Positions 1-7,022 of a stretch of 64,000 nt of DNA are shown piece after piece (within the stretch, counting starts at the first letter, position 1; each line of letters begins with the position of its first letter). The notes beneath the pieces are model-generated. The model was not told where the DNA came from and searched no databases. It was given only the letters and a program-made list of their open reading frames with translations. The translations under genes and the position numbers were made by a program. This DNA is from Streptomyces sp. NBC_01476 (GTDB lineage: Bacteria > Actinomycetota > Actinomycetes > Streptomycetales > Streptomycetaceae). The stretch lies in contig NZ_CP109446.1 in NCBI RefSeq assembly GCF_036227265.1, positions 719,501-783,500 on the forward strand, read 5' to 3'.

Positions 1-1
1 G

Positions 2-346
2 CGGGGAGTGGGGCCCGAGCGGTTCACCGAAGAGGCCGGAGCGCTGCCCACCGACGTGTCCACGCCCCCGGCGGGGGCGCCGCGGTCGGCGCCCCTCCAG
101 CTCGCCGCAGAACAGGGCTACCCCGGGGTGGCGCTCCTCGCGCTCGCCTACGGCTGGGTGCTCTGCGCCCTGTGGCGCTCGTCCCGGCCGACCCCGGTGG
201 TCCTCACCGCGGGCGCCGCGCTGACCGGACTGGCGCTGCTGGCGACGGTCGATCCTGTGCTGAGCTTCGCCGTGGTGACGGCGGGCGCGGGTTTTCTGGC
301 CGGGGTCGCGACGGCCCGGCCGTTGGAGGAGAGTCCTGCGGGGTGA
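2..346 (+). CDS. O-antigen ligase-like membrane protein, C-terminal end (5' truncated by window)
   Basis: The reading frame is open from the window edge, so only the last 114 residues are present. A Gly-Val-Gly-Pro stretch is followed by an extracellular-looking loop, then AAEQGYPGVALLALAYGW. This resembles the late LQLxAExGxPGxxL signature of O-antigen ligase/Wzy-type polymerases. Two to three hydrophobic segments follow (about residues 40-55, 62-80 and 84-100). The role would be joining or polymerising surface glycans in the membrane, but this is inferred from the tail alone. Another polytopic membrane protein is possible. Confidence 0.5.
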   Translation, partial: RGVGPERFTEEAGALPTDVSTPPAGAPRSAPLQLAAEQGYPGVALLALAYGWVLCALWRSSRPTPVVLTAGAALTGLALLATVDPVLSFAVVTAGAGFLAGVATARPLEESPAG

Positions 347-360
347 GGGCGGCGACGCGT

Positions 361-375
361 CCCGGGTCTCCCGGG
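361..375. terminator. short hairpin between convergent genes
   Basis: CCCGGG, a 3-nt loop and CCCGGG lie between the stop at 346 and the opposing stop at 377. It is small with no T tract, so it is a weak terminator candidate. Confidence 0.25.
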
Positions 376-376
376 G

Positions 377-931
377 TCAGGCGCGGCCGGGGCCGGCCGC
401 CGGGCGGGAGCGCAGCAGCAGGCAGTCCCTGATCGTCTTGACCGCGCCCTCCGGGTCGTCCACGGTCACCGTGAAGTGCCGGCCGCCGCCGAGGTCGATC
501 ACCAGGCCGGGCCCGCGTCTGACGACCACGGCGGTGCCGAGCTCCGGGCGCCAGCGGTAGCCCCAGCCGCCCCAGGTACGCGGACTGATCCAGGCGCTGA
601 CCTGCGCGCCGCTGACCTCGTCCAGCGGGATACGGCGCCGCGGCACTCCGATGTGACCGCAGCGCACGTGCACCGCGTCGTAGTCGATGGTCACGTGCAC
701 GTGGGTGAAGGCGATCGTGCCGAAGAGCACGAGGAGGCCCACGGCGAGGCAGCCCACGACGGACATCACCAGCGGGGCCAGGCCGGACGTGCCGGGGCCG
801 TCCACCGCGAGGTCGATGCCCAGGGCGAGACAGGCGGCGCCCGCCGCGGCGAGCACCCACTGCATACGGTTGCTGGCGCGGCCCGTCCATTCCTGGGACG
901 CGCCGGTCTGATGCCGGGGCGCGTGCTTCAT
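377..931 (-). CDS. two-TM protein with PH-like C-terminal domain
   Basis: A 184-residue protein with a basic N-terminus, two hydrophobic segments (about residues 23-43 and 50-75) and a cytoplasmic beta-rich tail. The tail carries the pattern typical of small actinobacterial PH-like membrane proteins: a beta strand, a basic PRRRIPLDEV turn, a Trp-rich loop and a terminal helix GAVKTIRDCLLLR. The ATG at 931 is chosen because TACGCT lies 7 nt upstream on the minus strand, compatible with a leaderless start. A longer form to 967 has no support. The function is unknown; PH-like domains of this kind are usually annotated without biochemical evidence. Confidence 0.6.
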   Translation of the reverse strand: MKHAPRHQTGASQEWTGRASNRMQWVLAAAGAACLALGIDLAVDGPGTSGLAPLVMSVVGCLAVGLLVLFGTIAFTHVHVTIDYDAVHVRCGHIGVPRRRIPLDEVSGAQVSAWISPRTWGGWGYRWRPELGTAVVVRRGPGLVIDLGGGRHFTVTVDDPEGAVKTIRDCLLLRSRPAAGPGRA

Positions 932-944
932 GGCACGAAGCGTA

Positions 945-1751
945 CTAAGCGCTCGGGAGAGGGGCACCCATCTTCCTCAGGTTGTGGCGGGAGTCGCGCT
1001 TGAGCGCCGCGCCCTCGGGGTAGGCCAGGGCCGCCGCGGGAAGCGCCGCGGCCCGGTGCCCACCGAGGATCACGGTCACGGCGCCGGTTGGGCCGACCGG
1101 GGTGACGCCCGTCGCACCGATCCGGCGCAGCGCCTGCGCGGCGACGGCGTGCGCGGAGCCGTAGAGCTCGGCGTCCGGTACGGCGGCGGCGATCCGGCCG
1201 GCGACGAGTTCGTAGTGCGTGCAGCCGAGGACGACGCCGGTCACGTCCGGTGGGGTCAGGGCGGCGGCGGCGTCCACGGCGGCGCGTACGGCGTCGGTGT
1301 CGGCCCGCTGCACGGCGTCGGCGAGGCCGGGGCAGGGCACCTCGGTGACGCGGGCGCCGTTGCCGAAGTCGGCGATCAGGCCCCGCTGGTAGGCGCTGCC
1401 GGTGGTGGCGGGGGTGGCCCAGATCGCCACGGCCCGGTGCTCGGCGGCGGCCGGCTTGATCGCGGGGACGGTGCCGATGACGGGCAGCCCGGGTTCGAAC
1501 GCGGCCCGCAGGGCGGGCAGCGCGTGCACGGTCGCGGTGTTGCAGGCCACGATCAGCGCGTCGAGATCCTCCTCCGCGGCGGCCCGCGCGCAGGCCAGTG
1601 CCCGCCGCGTCACGTCCTCCGCGGACCGCGGCCCCCACGGCATGCCCTCCGGGTCCGACGCGAGCACGAGCTCCACGTCCCCCCGCGCCTCCCGCACCGC
1701 CGCAGCCGCGGCCAGCAACCCGATCCCCGAATCCACCAGCCCGATCTTCAC
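945..1751 (-). CDS. Asp/Glu racemase family protein, glutamate racemase-like
   Basis: The 268-residue product has the three hallmarks of the family: VDSGIG near the N-terminus, IVACNTAT (first catalytic Cys) and LGCTHYEL (second catalytic Cys). Glutamate racemase makes D-glutamate for peptidoglycan. The first motif lacks the usual second Gly-Gly (DSGIGLL rather than DSGxGGL), so this could be a second, divergent copy or a related racemase. The GTG at 1751 is preferred over far-upstream ATGs because it starts directly at the beta strand VKIGLVDSG and TAGAGT lies 7 nt before it, suggesting leaderless translation. Confidence 0.7.
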   Translation of the reverse strand: MKIGLVDSGIGLLAAAAAVREARGDVELVLASDPEGMPWGPRSAEDVTRRALACARAAAEEDLDALIVACNTATVHALPALRAAFEPGLPVIGTVPAIKPAAAEHRAVAIWATPATTGSAYQRGLIADFGNGARVTEVPCPGLADAVQRADTDAVRAAVDAAAALTPPDVTGVVLGCTHYELVAGRIAAAVPDAELYGSAHAVAAQALRRIGATGVTPVGPTGAVTVILGGHRAAALPAAALAYPEGAALKRDSRHNLRKMGAPLPSA

Positions 1752-2134
1752 GGCTCTTACTCTAAGCGCCCCCACCCCGCCCCCCAACGCGACGGCCCAC
1801 CACCACCACCACCAACCGCCGCAGCGGGCGGGACGCGAGACGAAAGCACCCCGGCGGCGCCCAACCCACAGATCACCAACCCGAGCCCCCGCAGAACGGC
1901 ACCCGACAAACCGCCGCAACGGCGGGACGCGAACGAATGGATCCCGGCGGTGCCGAACCACAGATCACCAACCCGAGCCCGCGAAGCACCGCACCCCACC
2001 AACCGCCGCAACGGCGGGACGTGAGACGAAAGCACCCCAGCGGTGCCCAACCAACAGATCGCCACTACGCATGCGTGGGCCGCAGGGGACGTGTCCCGGT
2101 CAGGCGCCCCGCAGGGGATGGCAGACTGCGGGGC
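1752..2134. other. gene-free 0.38-kb stretch dominated by a tandem repeat
   Basis: The gap between the racemase-like gene and the glycosyltransferase. Apart from the repeat array entered separately and a CAC-rich run at 1798-1815, I see no protein-coding signal. Open frames across it read as repeated PPLRR-type peptides caused by the repeat itself. Confidence 0.7.
1816..2068. repeat. three degenerate tandem copies of a 92-95 bp intergenic repeat
   Basis: Copies begin at about 1816, 1911 and 2003. Each opens with a CCGCCGCAACGGCGG-like core, a 6-bp stem with a 3-nt loop. A conserved body follows with the words GACGAAAGCACCCC, GCGGTGCC, CAGATCACCAACCCGAGCC and GCACC. The first copy has a mutated core (CGCAGCGGGCGG), the second differs in the body (GAATGGATCCC), and the third stops about two-thirds through. 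It behaves like a REP/MITE-style noncoding element rather than a gene. Confidence 0.8.
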
Positions 2135-2137
2135 GTG

Positions 2138-3304
2138 ATGGTGATGTGGGTGGTTGCCGGGGTGTCCCTCGCCGCTTGGGTGTGGCTGCTGGTGGGGCAG
2201 GGGGGCTTCTGGCGTACGGACGTGCGGCTGCCCGAGGGCACTGAGCCGGCGCGGTGGCCGAAGGTCGCCGTCGTGGTCCCGGCGCGGGACGAGGCCGAGG
2301 TGCTGGGGGTGAGCCTGCCGTCCCTGCTGGCGCAGGTCTACCCGGGCGAGGCCGAGGTCTTCCTGGTGGACGACGGCAGTTCGGACGGCACCGGAGAACT
2401 CGCCGAGAAGCTGGGCGCGAGCCACGGCGGACTCCCGCTGACCGTGACCTCGCCGGGCGAACCTCCGGCCGGCTGGACCGGCAAGCTGTGGGCGGTACGC
2501 CACGGCATCGCCCTGGCCCGCGAACGGACCGGCGCCGACTACCTGCTGCTCACCGACGCCGACATCGCCCACCGCCCGGACAGCCTGCGCGCACTGGTCG
2601 CCGGCGCGGTCGGCGCCGACCTCGACATGGTGTCGCAGATGGCCAGGCTGCGGGTGGAGACCGGCTGGGAGCGCCTGATCGTCCCCGCCTTCGTCTACTT
2701 CTTCGCCCAGCTCTACCCCTTCCGCCGGATCAACCGCCCCCGTTCCCGTACCGCCGCCGCGGCAGGCGGCTGCGTACTGATCCGCTCGACCGCGGTCACC
2801 GCTGCCCGCGTCCCGGACTCGATCCGCCAGTCGGTGATCGACGATGTCGCACTGGCCCGCGCGGTGAAGCGCTCCGGCGGCCGGATCTGGCTGGGCCTGG
2901 CCGAGCAGGTGGACAGCGTCCGCCCCTACCCCGGCCTCGGCGAGCTGTGGCGGATGGTGTCCCGCAGCGCCTACGCCCAACTGCGGCACAACCCCGCCGT
3001 ACTGGCCGGCACGGTCCTCGGGCTGGCGCTGATCTACCTGGTGCCGCCGGTCGCCGCGATCGGCGGCGCGCTGGCCGGCGCCTGGCCGCTGAGCGCCCTG
3101 GGGTTCGCGGCGTGGGCCGTGATGACCGGCAGCTATCTGCCGATGCTGCGCTACTACGGGCAGCCGCTGTGGCTGGCGCCGCTGCTGCCGTACACCGCGG
3201 GGCTGTACCTGCTGATGACGGTGTACTCGGCGTTCGAGCACTACCGCGGCCGGGGCGCCGCCTGGAAGGGCCGCACCTACGCCCGGCCGGACGCCACGGT
3301 CTGA
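2138..3304 (+). CDS. hpnB: HpnB-type family 2 glycosyltransferase
   Basis: A 388-residue membrane-anchored GT-A glycosyltransferase. An N-terminal TM helix (residues 3-20) precedes KVAVVVPARDEAEVLG, VDDGSSDGTG and a DADIA metal-binding DxD-type site. Later come IWLGLAEQVDSVRPYPG and two or three C-terminal TM helices (about residues 285-370). Length, order and the late RPYPGLGELWRM motif match the hopene-associated HpnB family, so the likely substrate is a hopanoid or other polyprenyl lipid. No hopanoid genes are adjacent, so the pathway link is family-based. An in-frame GTG directly upstream at 2135 is an equal alternative start. Confidence 0.75.
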   Translation: MVMWVVAGVSLAAWVWLLVGQGGFWRTDVRLPEGTEPARWPKVAVVVPARDEAEVLGVSLPSLLAQVYPGEAEVFLVDDGSSDGTGELAEKLGASHGGLPLTVTSPGEPPAGWTGKLWAVRHGIALARERTGADYLLLTDADIAHRPDSLRALVAGAVGADLDMVSQMARLRVETGWERLIVPAFVYFFAQLYPFRRINRPRSRTAAAAGGCVLIRSTAVTAARVPDSIRQSVIDDVALARAVKRSGGRIWLGLAEQVDSVRPYPGLGELWRMVSRSAYAQLRHNPAVLAGTVLGLALIYLVPPVAAIGGALAGAWPLSALGFAAWAVMTGSYLPMLRYYGQPLWLAPLLPYTAGLYLLMTVYSAFEHYRGRGAAWKGRTYARPDATV

Positions 3305-3306
3305 CG

Positions 3307-4533
3307 TCACTTCCGGCCGGGCGTCCAGTTGAGTCCCCAGCCGTACGCGTAGTCGACGGTCCGCTGCGGGCTCACCCCGGTGCGCGGCAGGAGGTAGCGC
3401 GCCTCCCGCCGTACGACGAGGTCGGACCCTTCGCGGGTGATCAGCGCGAGCGCGCACACCTTGGAGTCGACGGTGCACTCGTCGAGTGCGAAGTCGACGG
3501 GCGCGCCGTGCTGCGGGCGCAGTGTGACGCTCGCGTGCAGGCCGGCGAAGCTGTCGGCGCCCTCGTAGATGGTGACGAAGACGAGGATCCGCCGGAAGTA
3601 CGCGAGGTGGTCGAGGTTGACGGTGAGGTTCTCGCCCCCGGCGGCGGCGCCGGTCCGGTCGTCGCCGTCGAGCAGGATGAACGGCGGCTGGTGCAGGGAG
3701 CCGAGGGCGCCGCCGAGTGCCTGGACGACGCCCTTGCTGCCGTCGGTCAGCTCGAAGAGCGCACACAGGTCAAGATCGATGCCGCCGCGCCAATGACCGC
3801 TGGGCGCCTGCCAGTTGAGCCCGACTCGCAGCGCACCCGAGGTGGCGCCCTGCGTGGCCAGCGACACCGCGGGCGCGCTCTTGGTGAGGGTCACCTTGGA
3901 GAGCGACACCGGCGCGGCAGGAAGGACAGGCTCGACCGGGGCGACGGGCGCACCCCCCGGCTGCGGCCCGGCGGTCCCGGTCCCGGTCCCCGGTGAGGCC
4001 GTCGCCTCGAACGGCGGGACCTGCGACAGCCCGTACGTCCCGGCGAGTTCGGCGAACCCGCCGTCGTACCCCTGCCCGACCGCCCGGAACCGCCAGCCGC
4101 CGGCCCGCCGGTAGCACTCGCCGAGGACGTACGCGGTCTCGGTGGTCGCTCCCGTGCAGTCGAACTGCGCGGGCTCCGCGCCCGGTGCGCCGACCCGTAC
4201 CCACAACTCCGGGACCGAGCCGAAGGAGCCGCCGTCGCCGCGGGCGACCACCAGCACCGCGTGGGTCCCGGGGCCGAGCGCGGCCAAGTCGACGGTGAGG
4301 GTGTCGACGGTGAACTCCGCGCGGACCGCGCTGCCTTCGTGCCGTACGGCCCCCGAAGCGTGCACGGGGGCGCCCGGGTGGACGAGGTCGCCGGCATCAC
4401 GCAGCGCACCCGTCTCACTGAGCAACAGAGCGCACACATGGGCCCGCGGCGCTCCCGGCTCCGCCCGCCGCCCGAACTCCACCCGCACGGCCGCCGTCGG
4501 CAGGCCCGTGTTCTCCCCTTTGCGCAGGCTCAT
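3307..4533 (-). CDS. TerD-family protein with two tellurium-resistance-type domains
   Basis: The 408-residue protein contains two TerD-like halves. The first spans residues 1-165 and opens with MSLRKGENTGLP. A Pro/Gly-rich linker lies at about 165-205, and the second half (about 205-395) opens with VSLSKVTLTKSAPAVSL and contains GIDLDLCALFELTDG and ILLDGDDRTG. The Asp pairs in the second half correspond to the calcium-binding acidic positions of TerD; the first half has lost most of them. TerD proteins are cytoplasmic stress proteins linked to tellurite, phage and cell-envelope stress. The ATG at 4533 follows a strong GGGGGAG. The gene converges on hpnB with 2 bp between stops. Confidence 0.8.
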   Translation of the reverse strand: MSLRKGENTGLPTAAVRVEFGRRAEPGAPRAHVCALLLSETGALRDAGDLVHPGAPVHASGAVRHEGSAVRAEFTVDTLTVDLAALGPGTHAVLVVARGDGGSFGSVPELWVRVGAPGAEPAQFDCTGATTETAYVLGECYRRAGGWRFRAVGQGYDGGFAELAGTYGLSQVPPFEATASPGTGTGTAGPQPGGAPVAPVEPVLPAAPVSLSKVTLTKSAPAVSLATQGATSGALRVGLNWQAPSGHWRGGIDLDLCALFELTDGSKGVVQALGGALGSLHQPPFILLDGDDRTGAAAGGENLTVNLDHLAYFRRILVFVTIYEGADSFAGLHASVTLRPQHGAPVDFALDECTVDSKVCALALITREGSDLVVRREARYLLPRTGVSPQRTVDYAYGWGLNWTPGRK

Positions 4534-4714
4534 CCGCTCCCCCTCCCCGGCGCGCCGAGACCCCCGGCAACCCCCTCGACGCATGCGTTTTACCTGATCA
4601 CATCACGACTCGCTGACCGTTTTTCGCGGATTCGCTCATATTGAGGACAGGAGGGCACTCACTGCGCATCAAACAACCTTCTAATCGGTCTCCCCAACGA
4701 CCACATCGTGGGCT

Positions 4715-4720
4715 TAACTT
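4715..4720 (+). promoter_or_regulatory. -10 box TAACTT for leaderless DUF6643 gene
   Basis: TAACTT ends 7 nt before the ATG at 4728, and there is no Shine-Dalgarno sequence. The remaining 4534-4714 stretch is unusually AT-rich for this window and carries no gene. Confidence 0.45.
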
Positions 4721-4727
4721 ATGGCTC

Positions 4728-5324
4728 ATGACCACCCCCCGCGGTTCGTACGGTGGCGGCTACGGCGGCTACTACCCCTCGTCTTCGTCCTTCCCGGACA
4801 CCCCGATCTACGACAGCCTCGTCGCCGAACGCGGCACCCCGCAGATCGCCCCCATCCGCGTGCCCGCTGCTTACTCTCCGTACGAGTCGGGCGGCTACAA
4901 CTCCTACGGTGGCGGCAGTAATCTGCCGGCGCTGCCCGCCGCTCTTCCGGCACTGCCGCCCGGCCCGTCCGCGCCGTCGCAGTACCCGCAGCCGCAGGCG
5001 CCGATGCCGATGCAGAACGCGATGCAGAACGGCTATCCGCAGCCCGCGGGCTACCAGCCGCAGCAGCAGACCGCTTACATACCCCAGCAGCAGCCGGCTC
5101 CGCGGGCCGGCGGCTATAACGGATACGGGAACGGGGCCAGTTACCAGCCACAGGCCCCGCAGCCCGCGCCCGGCGGGTACGAGGCCGCGCGCCCGGTGCC
5201 GCCGCGTCCCGCGCAGCCGCGCCAGATGCCCGGCGGCCACCCGGAGGAGCAGTACCCGCGGCGCAACCTCGGCCTCGGTGTCCCCCCGGCCCAGCAGCAG
5301 GGCGGGGGCTACTACCAGGGCTGA
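4728..5324 (+). CDS. DUF6643 family low-complexity protein
   Basis: A 198-residue protein. The N-terminal ~60 residues carry a conserved-looking block (FPDTPIYDSLVAERGTPQIA, then PIRVPAAY). The rest is built from Gly, Tyr, Gln, Pro and Asn with QPQQQ and GGYNGYG stretches and few charges. There is no signal peptide or TM segment. The composition resembles intrinsically disordered, phase-separating proteins; that is inference, not family knowledge. The first block identifies it as the Streptomyces DUF6643 group of unknown function. The ATG at 4728 is supported by TAACTT 7 nt upstream and lack of an SD. Confidence 0.7.
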   Translation: MTTPRGSYGGGYGGYYPSSSSFPDTPIYDSLVAERGTPQIAPIRVPAAYSPYESGGYNSYGGGSNLPALPAALPALPPGPSAPSQYPQPQAPMPMQNAMQNGYPQPAGYQPQQQTAYIPQQQPAPRAGGYNGYGNGASYQPQAPQPAPGGYEAARPVPPRPAQPRQMPGGHPEEQYPRRNLGLGVPPAQQQGGGYYQG

Positions 5325-5357
5325 CCGCATGGTACGGCGCCTGCGAGGATGGCCGGT

Positions 5358-6215
5358 ATGACCACACCTCCCCCGCCCGCGCCCCGGACGACCGCGCCCG
5401 CCGTGAGCGCGCTGCATGTCTATCCGGTGAAGTCGCTGCACGGGATCAGTCCCGGTGAGGCGGTCGTCGAGCCGTGGGGGCTCGCGGGGGACCGCCGCTG
5501 GATGCTGGTCGACGTCCGTACCCAGAAGGCCGTGACACAGCGGGAGAACGCCCGCCTGGCACTGCTGGCCGCCGAACCCGTGGGGGGTGACGGCCTGCTG
5601 GTGCGTGCCCCGGGGCGGGAGACGCTGACCGTCGCGGTGCCGCCGCCCGGTCCGCTGGAGACGGTCGGGCTCTTCGCGAACAAGTTCGAGGTACTGCCGG
5701 TGGGCGGCGCCGCCGACCGGTGGTTCGGCGAGTTCCTGGACGCGCCGGTGCGGCTGGTGTACATGGACGACCCGGCGGTGCGCCGCCAGGTCGATCCGCA
5801 GTACGCCAGGCCCGGGGAGACGGTGAGCCTCGCGGACGGTTTCCCGCTGCTGATCACCACCACGGCCTCGCTGGCCGCCCTCAACTCGCTGATCGCCCAG
5901 GGCGATCGGCCGCAGGAGGGCCCGCTGCCGATGAACCGGTTCAGGCCGAATGTGGTCATCGACGGCACCGAGCCGTGGGCGGAGGACAAGTGGCGCCGGG
6001 TGCGGATCGGCGGGATCGAGTTCCGCGCGCCCAAGCCCTGTGGACGCTGCGTGATCACCACTACCGACCAGGCGACCGGCGAACGCGGCAAGGAGCCGCT
6101 GCGGACACTGGCCCGGCACCGCAAGTCCGGGTCCCAACTGGTTTTCGGTCAGAATCTGATTCCCGAGCATTCCGGAACCCTGCGGGTCGGTGACCCGTTC
6201 TTGGTGGTGGAGTAA
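5358..6215 (+). CDS. MOSC domain protein with MOSC N-terminal beta-barrel domain
   Basis: The 285-residue protein has the N-terminal beta-barrel domain (residues 18-120: ALHVYPVKSLHGI, GLAGDRRWMLVD). The MOSC domain follows (about 140-280) with FRPNVVID and the cofactor-pocket Cys in PKPCGRCVITT. Families of this type (YcbX/mARC-like) bind molybdenum cofactor through that Cys and reduce N-hydroxylated compounds or carry the cofactor. The start at 5358 is taken over 5349 because GAGG lies about 9 nt upstream. It follows DUF6643 by 33 nt. A YedY-type molybdoenzyme is encoded 9 kb downstream, but nothing shows they work together. Confidence 0.85.
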   Translation: MTTPPPPAPRTTAPAVSALHVYPVKSLHGISPGEAVVEPWGLAGDRRWMLVDVRTQKAVTQRENARLALLAAEPVGGDGLLVRAPGRETLTVAVPPPGPLETVGLFANKFEVLPVGGAADRWFGEFLDAPVRLVYMDDPAVRRQVDPQYARPGETVSLADGFPLLITTTASLAALNSLIAQGDRPQEGPLPMNRFRPNVVIDGTEPWAEDKWRRVRIGGIEFRAPKPCGRCVITTTDQATGERGKEPLRTLARHRKSGSQLVFGQNLIPEHSGTLRVGDPFLVVE

Positions 6216-6287
6216 CGCACCCCGGGTGTGCGTGCATGAGTCGCTCCGTTCGCGGAAACCGAACGGGTGTGAAGGGGGTGGCTGTCA

Positions 6288-6917
6288 GTGGGCCGGTCAG
6301 CGAACCCGTCAGTGCGCCGCCGCCGGCGGATGAAGAAGTTCGGATGGCAGTGGCGGCGCAATGCCCTGCGCCGGCGCACCGATGTGATCGAGACATGGCT
6401 GGGACTGCTCACCACGCTGCTGTTCTGCCTGCTGCCGCTCTTCGGCTGGTGGGTCGGCGCGTCGGTGGACCGCACCTTGCAGCGAGTGGTGCGCACCGAG
6501 CGCTCCGAGCGGTTCCTGGTGAGCGCGACCGTGGTGCCCAGGACGTCGGGAAAGCAGCCCTCGGGCGCCACCGCGCGGCCGGCCGATCAGCGGCAGGGCG
6601 ACGTCCTGCGCTGGACCGCACCCGACCACTCGTCGCACAGCACGACTGTCTCGGTGGATCTCGAAGTCTGGCACCAGGGCAAAATCCAGCTGTGGACGGA
6701 CCGTTCCGGCCATCTGGTGCCGCCGCCGCTGGACTCCGCGACCGCGGCCACCCACTCGGTGCTGGCCGGCACCGCCGCCGCCACGTCGGCCGGCGGGCTG
6801 CTGCTGATCACCCGGCAGGTGCTGATGTGGCGTCTGATGCGCCGCAGACTCGTCTCCTGGGAGCAGGAGTGGGCCCGGGTGGGCCAGGACTGGGGCCGCG
6901 CGGGCGCCGACGGGTGA
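6288..6917 (+). CDS. Rv1733c-type two-TM membrane protein
   Basis: The 209-residue protein has a very basic N-terminus (SVRRRRRMKK, RRNALRRRTD). One TM helix lies at about 38-58 (GLLTTLLFCLLPLFGWWVG), then a ~100-residue extracytoplasmic domain, a second TM helix at about 155-178 and a short acidic/Trp tail. This arrangement, with WTAPDHSSHSTTVSVD in the loop, matches the actinobacterial Rv1733c-like family, whose biochemical role is unknown. The GTG start follows GGGGG by about 8 nt. It precedes the beta-helix/AAA+ gene on the same strand by 105 bp, so a shared transcript is possible. Confidence 0.7.
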   Translation: MGRSANPSVRRRRRMKKFGWQWRRNALRRRTDVIETWLGLLTTLLFCLLPLFGWWVGASVDRTLQRVVRTERSERFLVSATVVPRTSGKQPSGATARPADQRQGDVLRWTAPDHSSHSTTVSVDLEVWHQGKIQLWTDRSGHLVPPPLDSATAATHSVLAGTAAATSAGGLLLITRQVLMWRLMRRRLVSWEQEWARVGQDWGRAGADG

Positions 6918-7022
6918 CCGTGGCGCCGCGGGCCGTCCGGCGGGCGTCAACACCGGGCCCCGGCGCGCGCTACGGTTGCATCCCCGGTCGGCCGACGCAA
7001 GAGGTGGGGGCAGAGCAGCCCG

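Noticed and set aside
1816..2068. Insertion sequence or integron cassette
   Set aside because: No transposase, no terminal inverted repeats, no target duplication; tandem spacing fits a noncoding repeat.
1757..3766. 669-codon minus-strand frame with PPLRRLVG-type repeats
   Set aside because: The repeated peptides come from the noncoding ~94-bp repeat and the remainder is antisense to hpnB.
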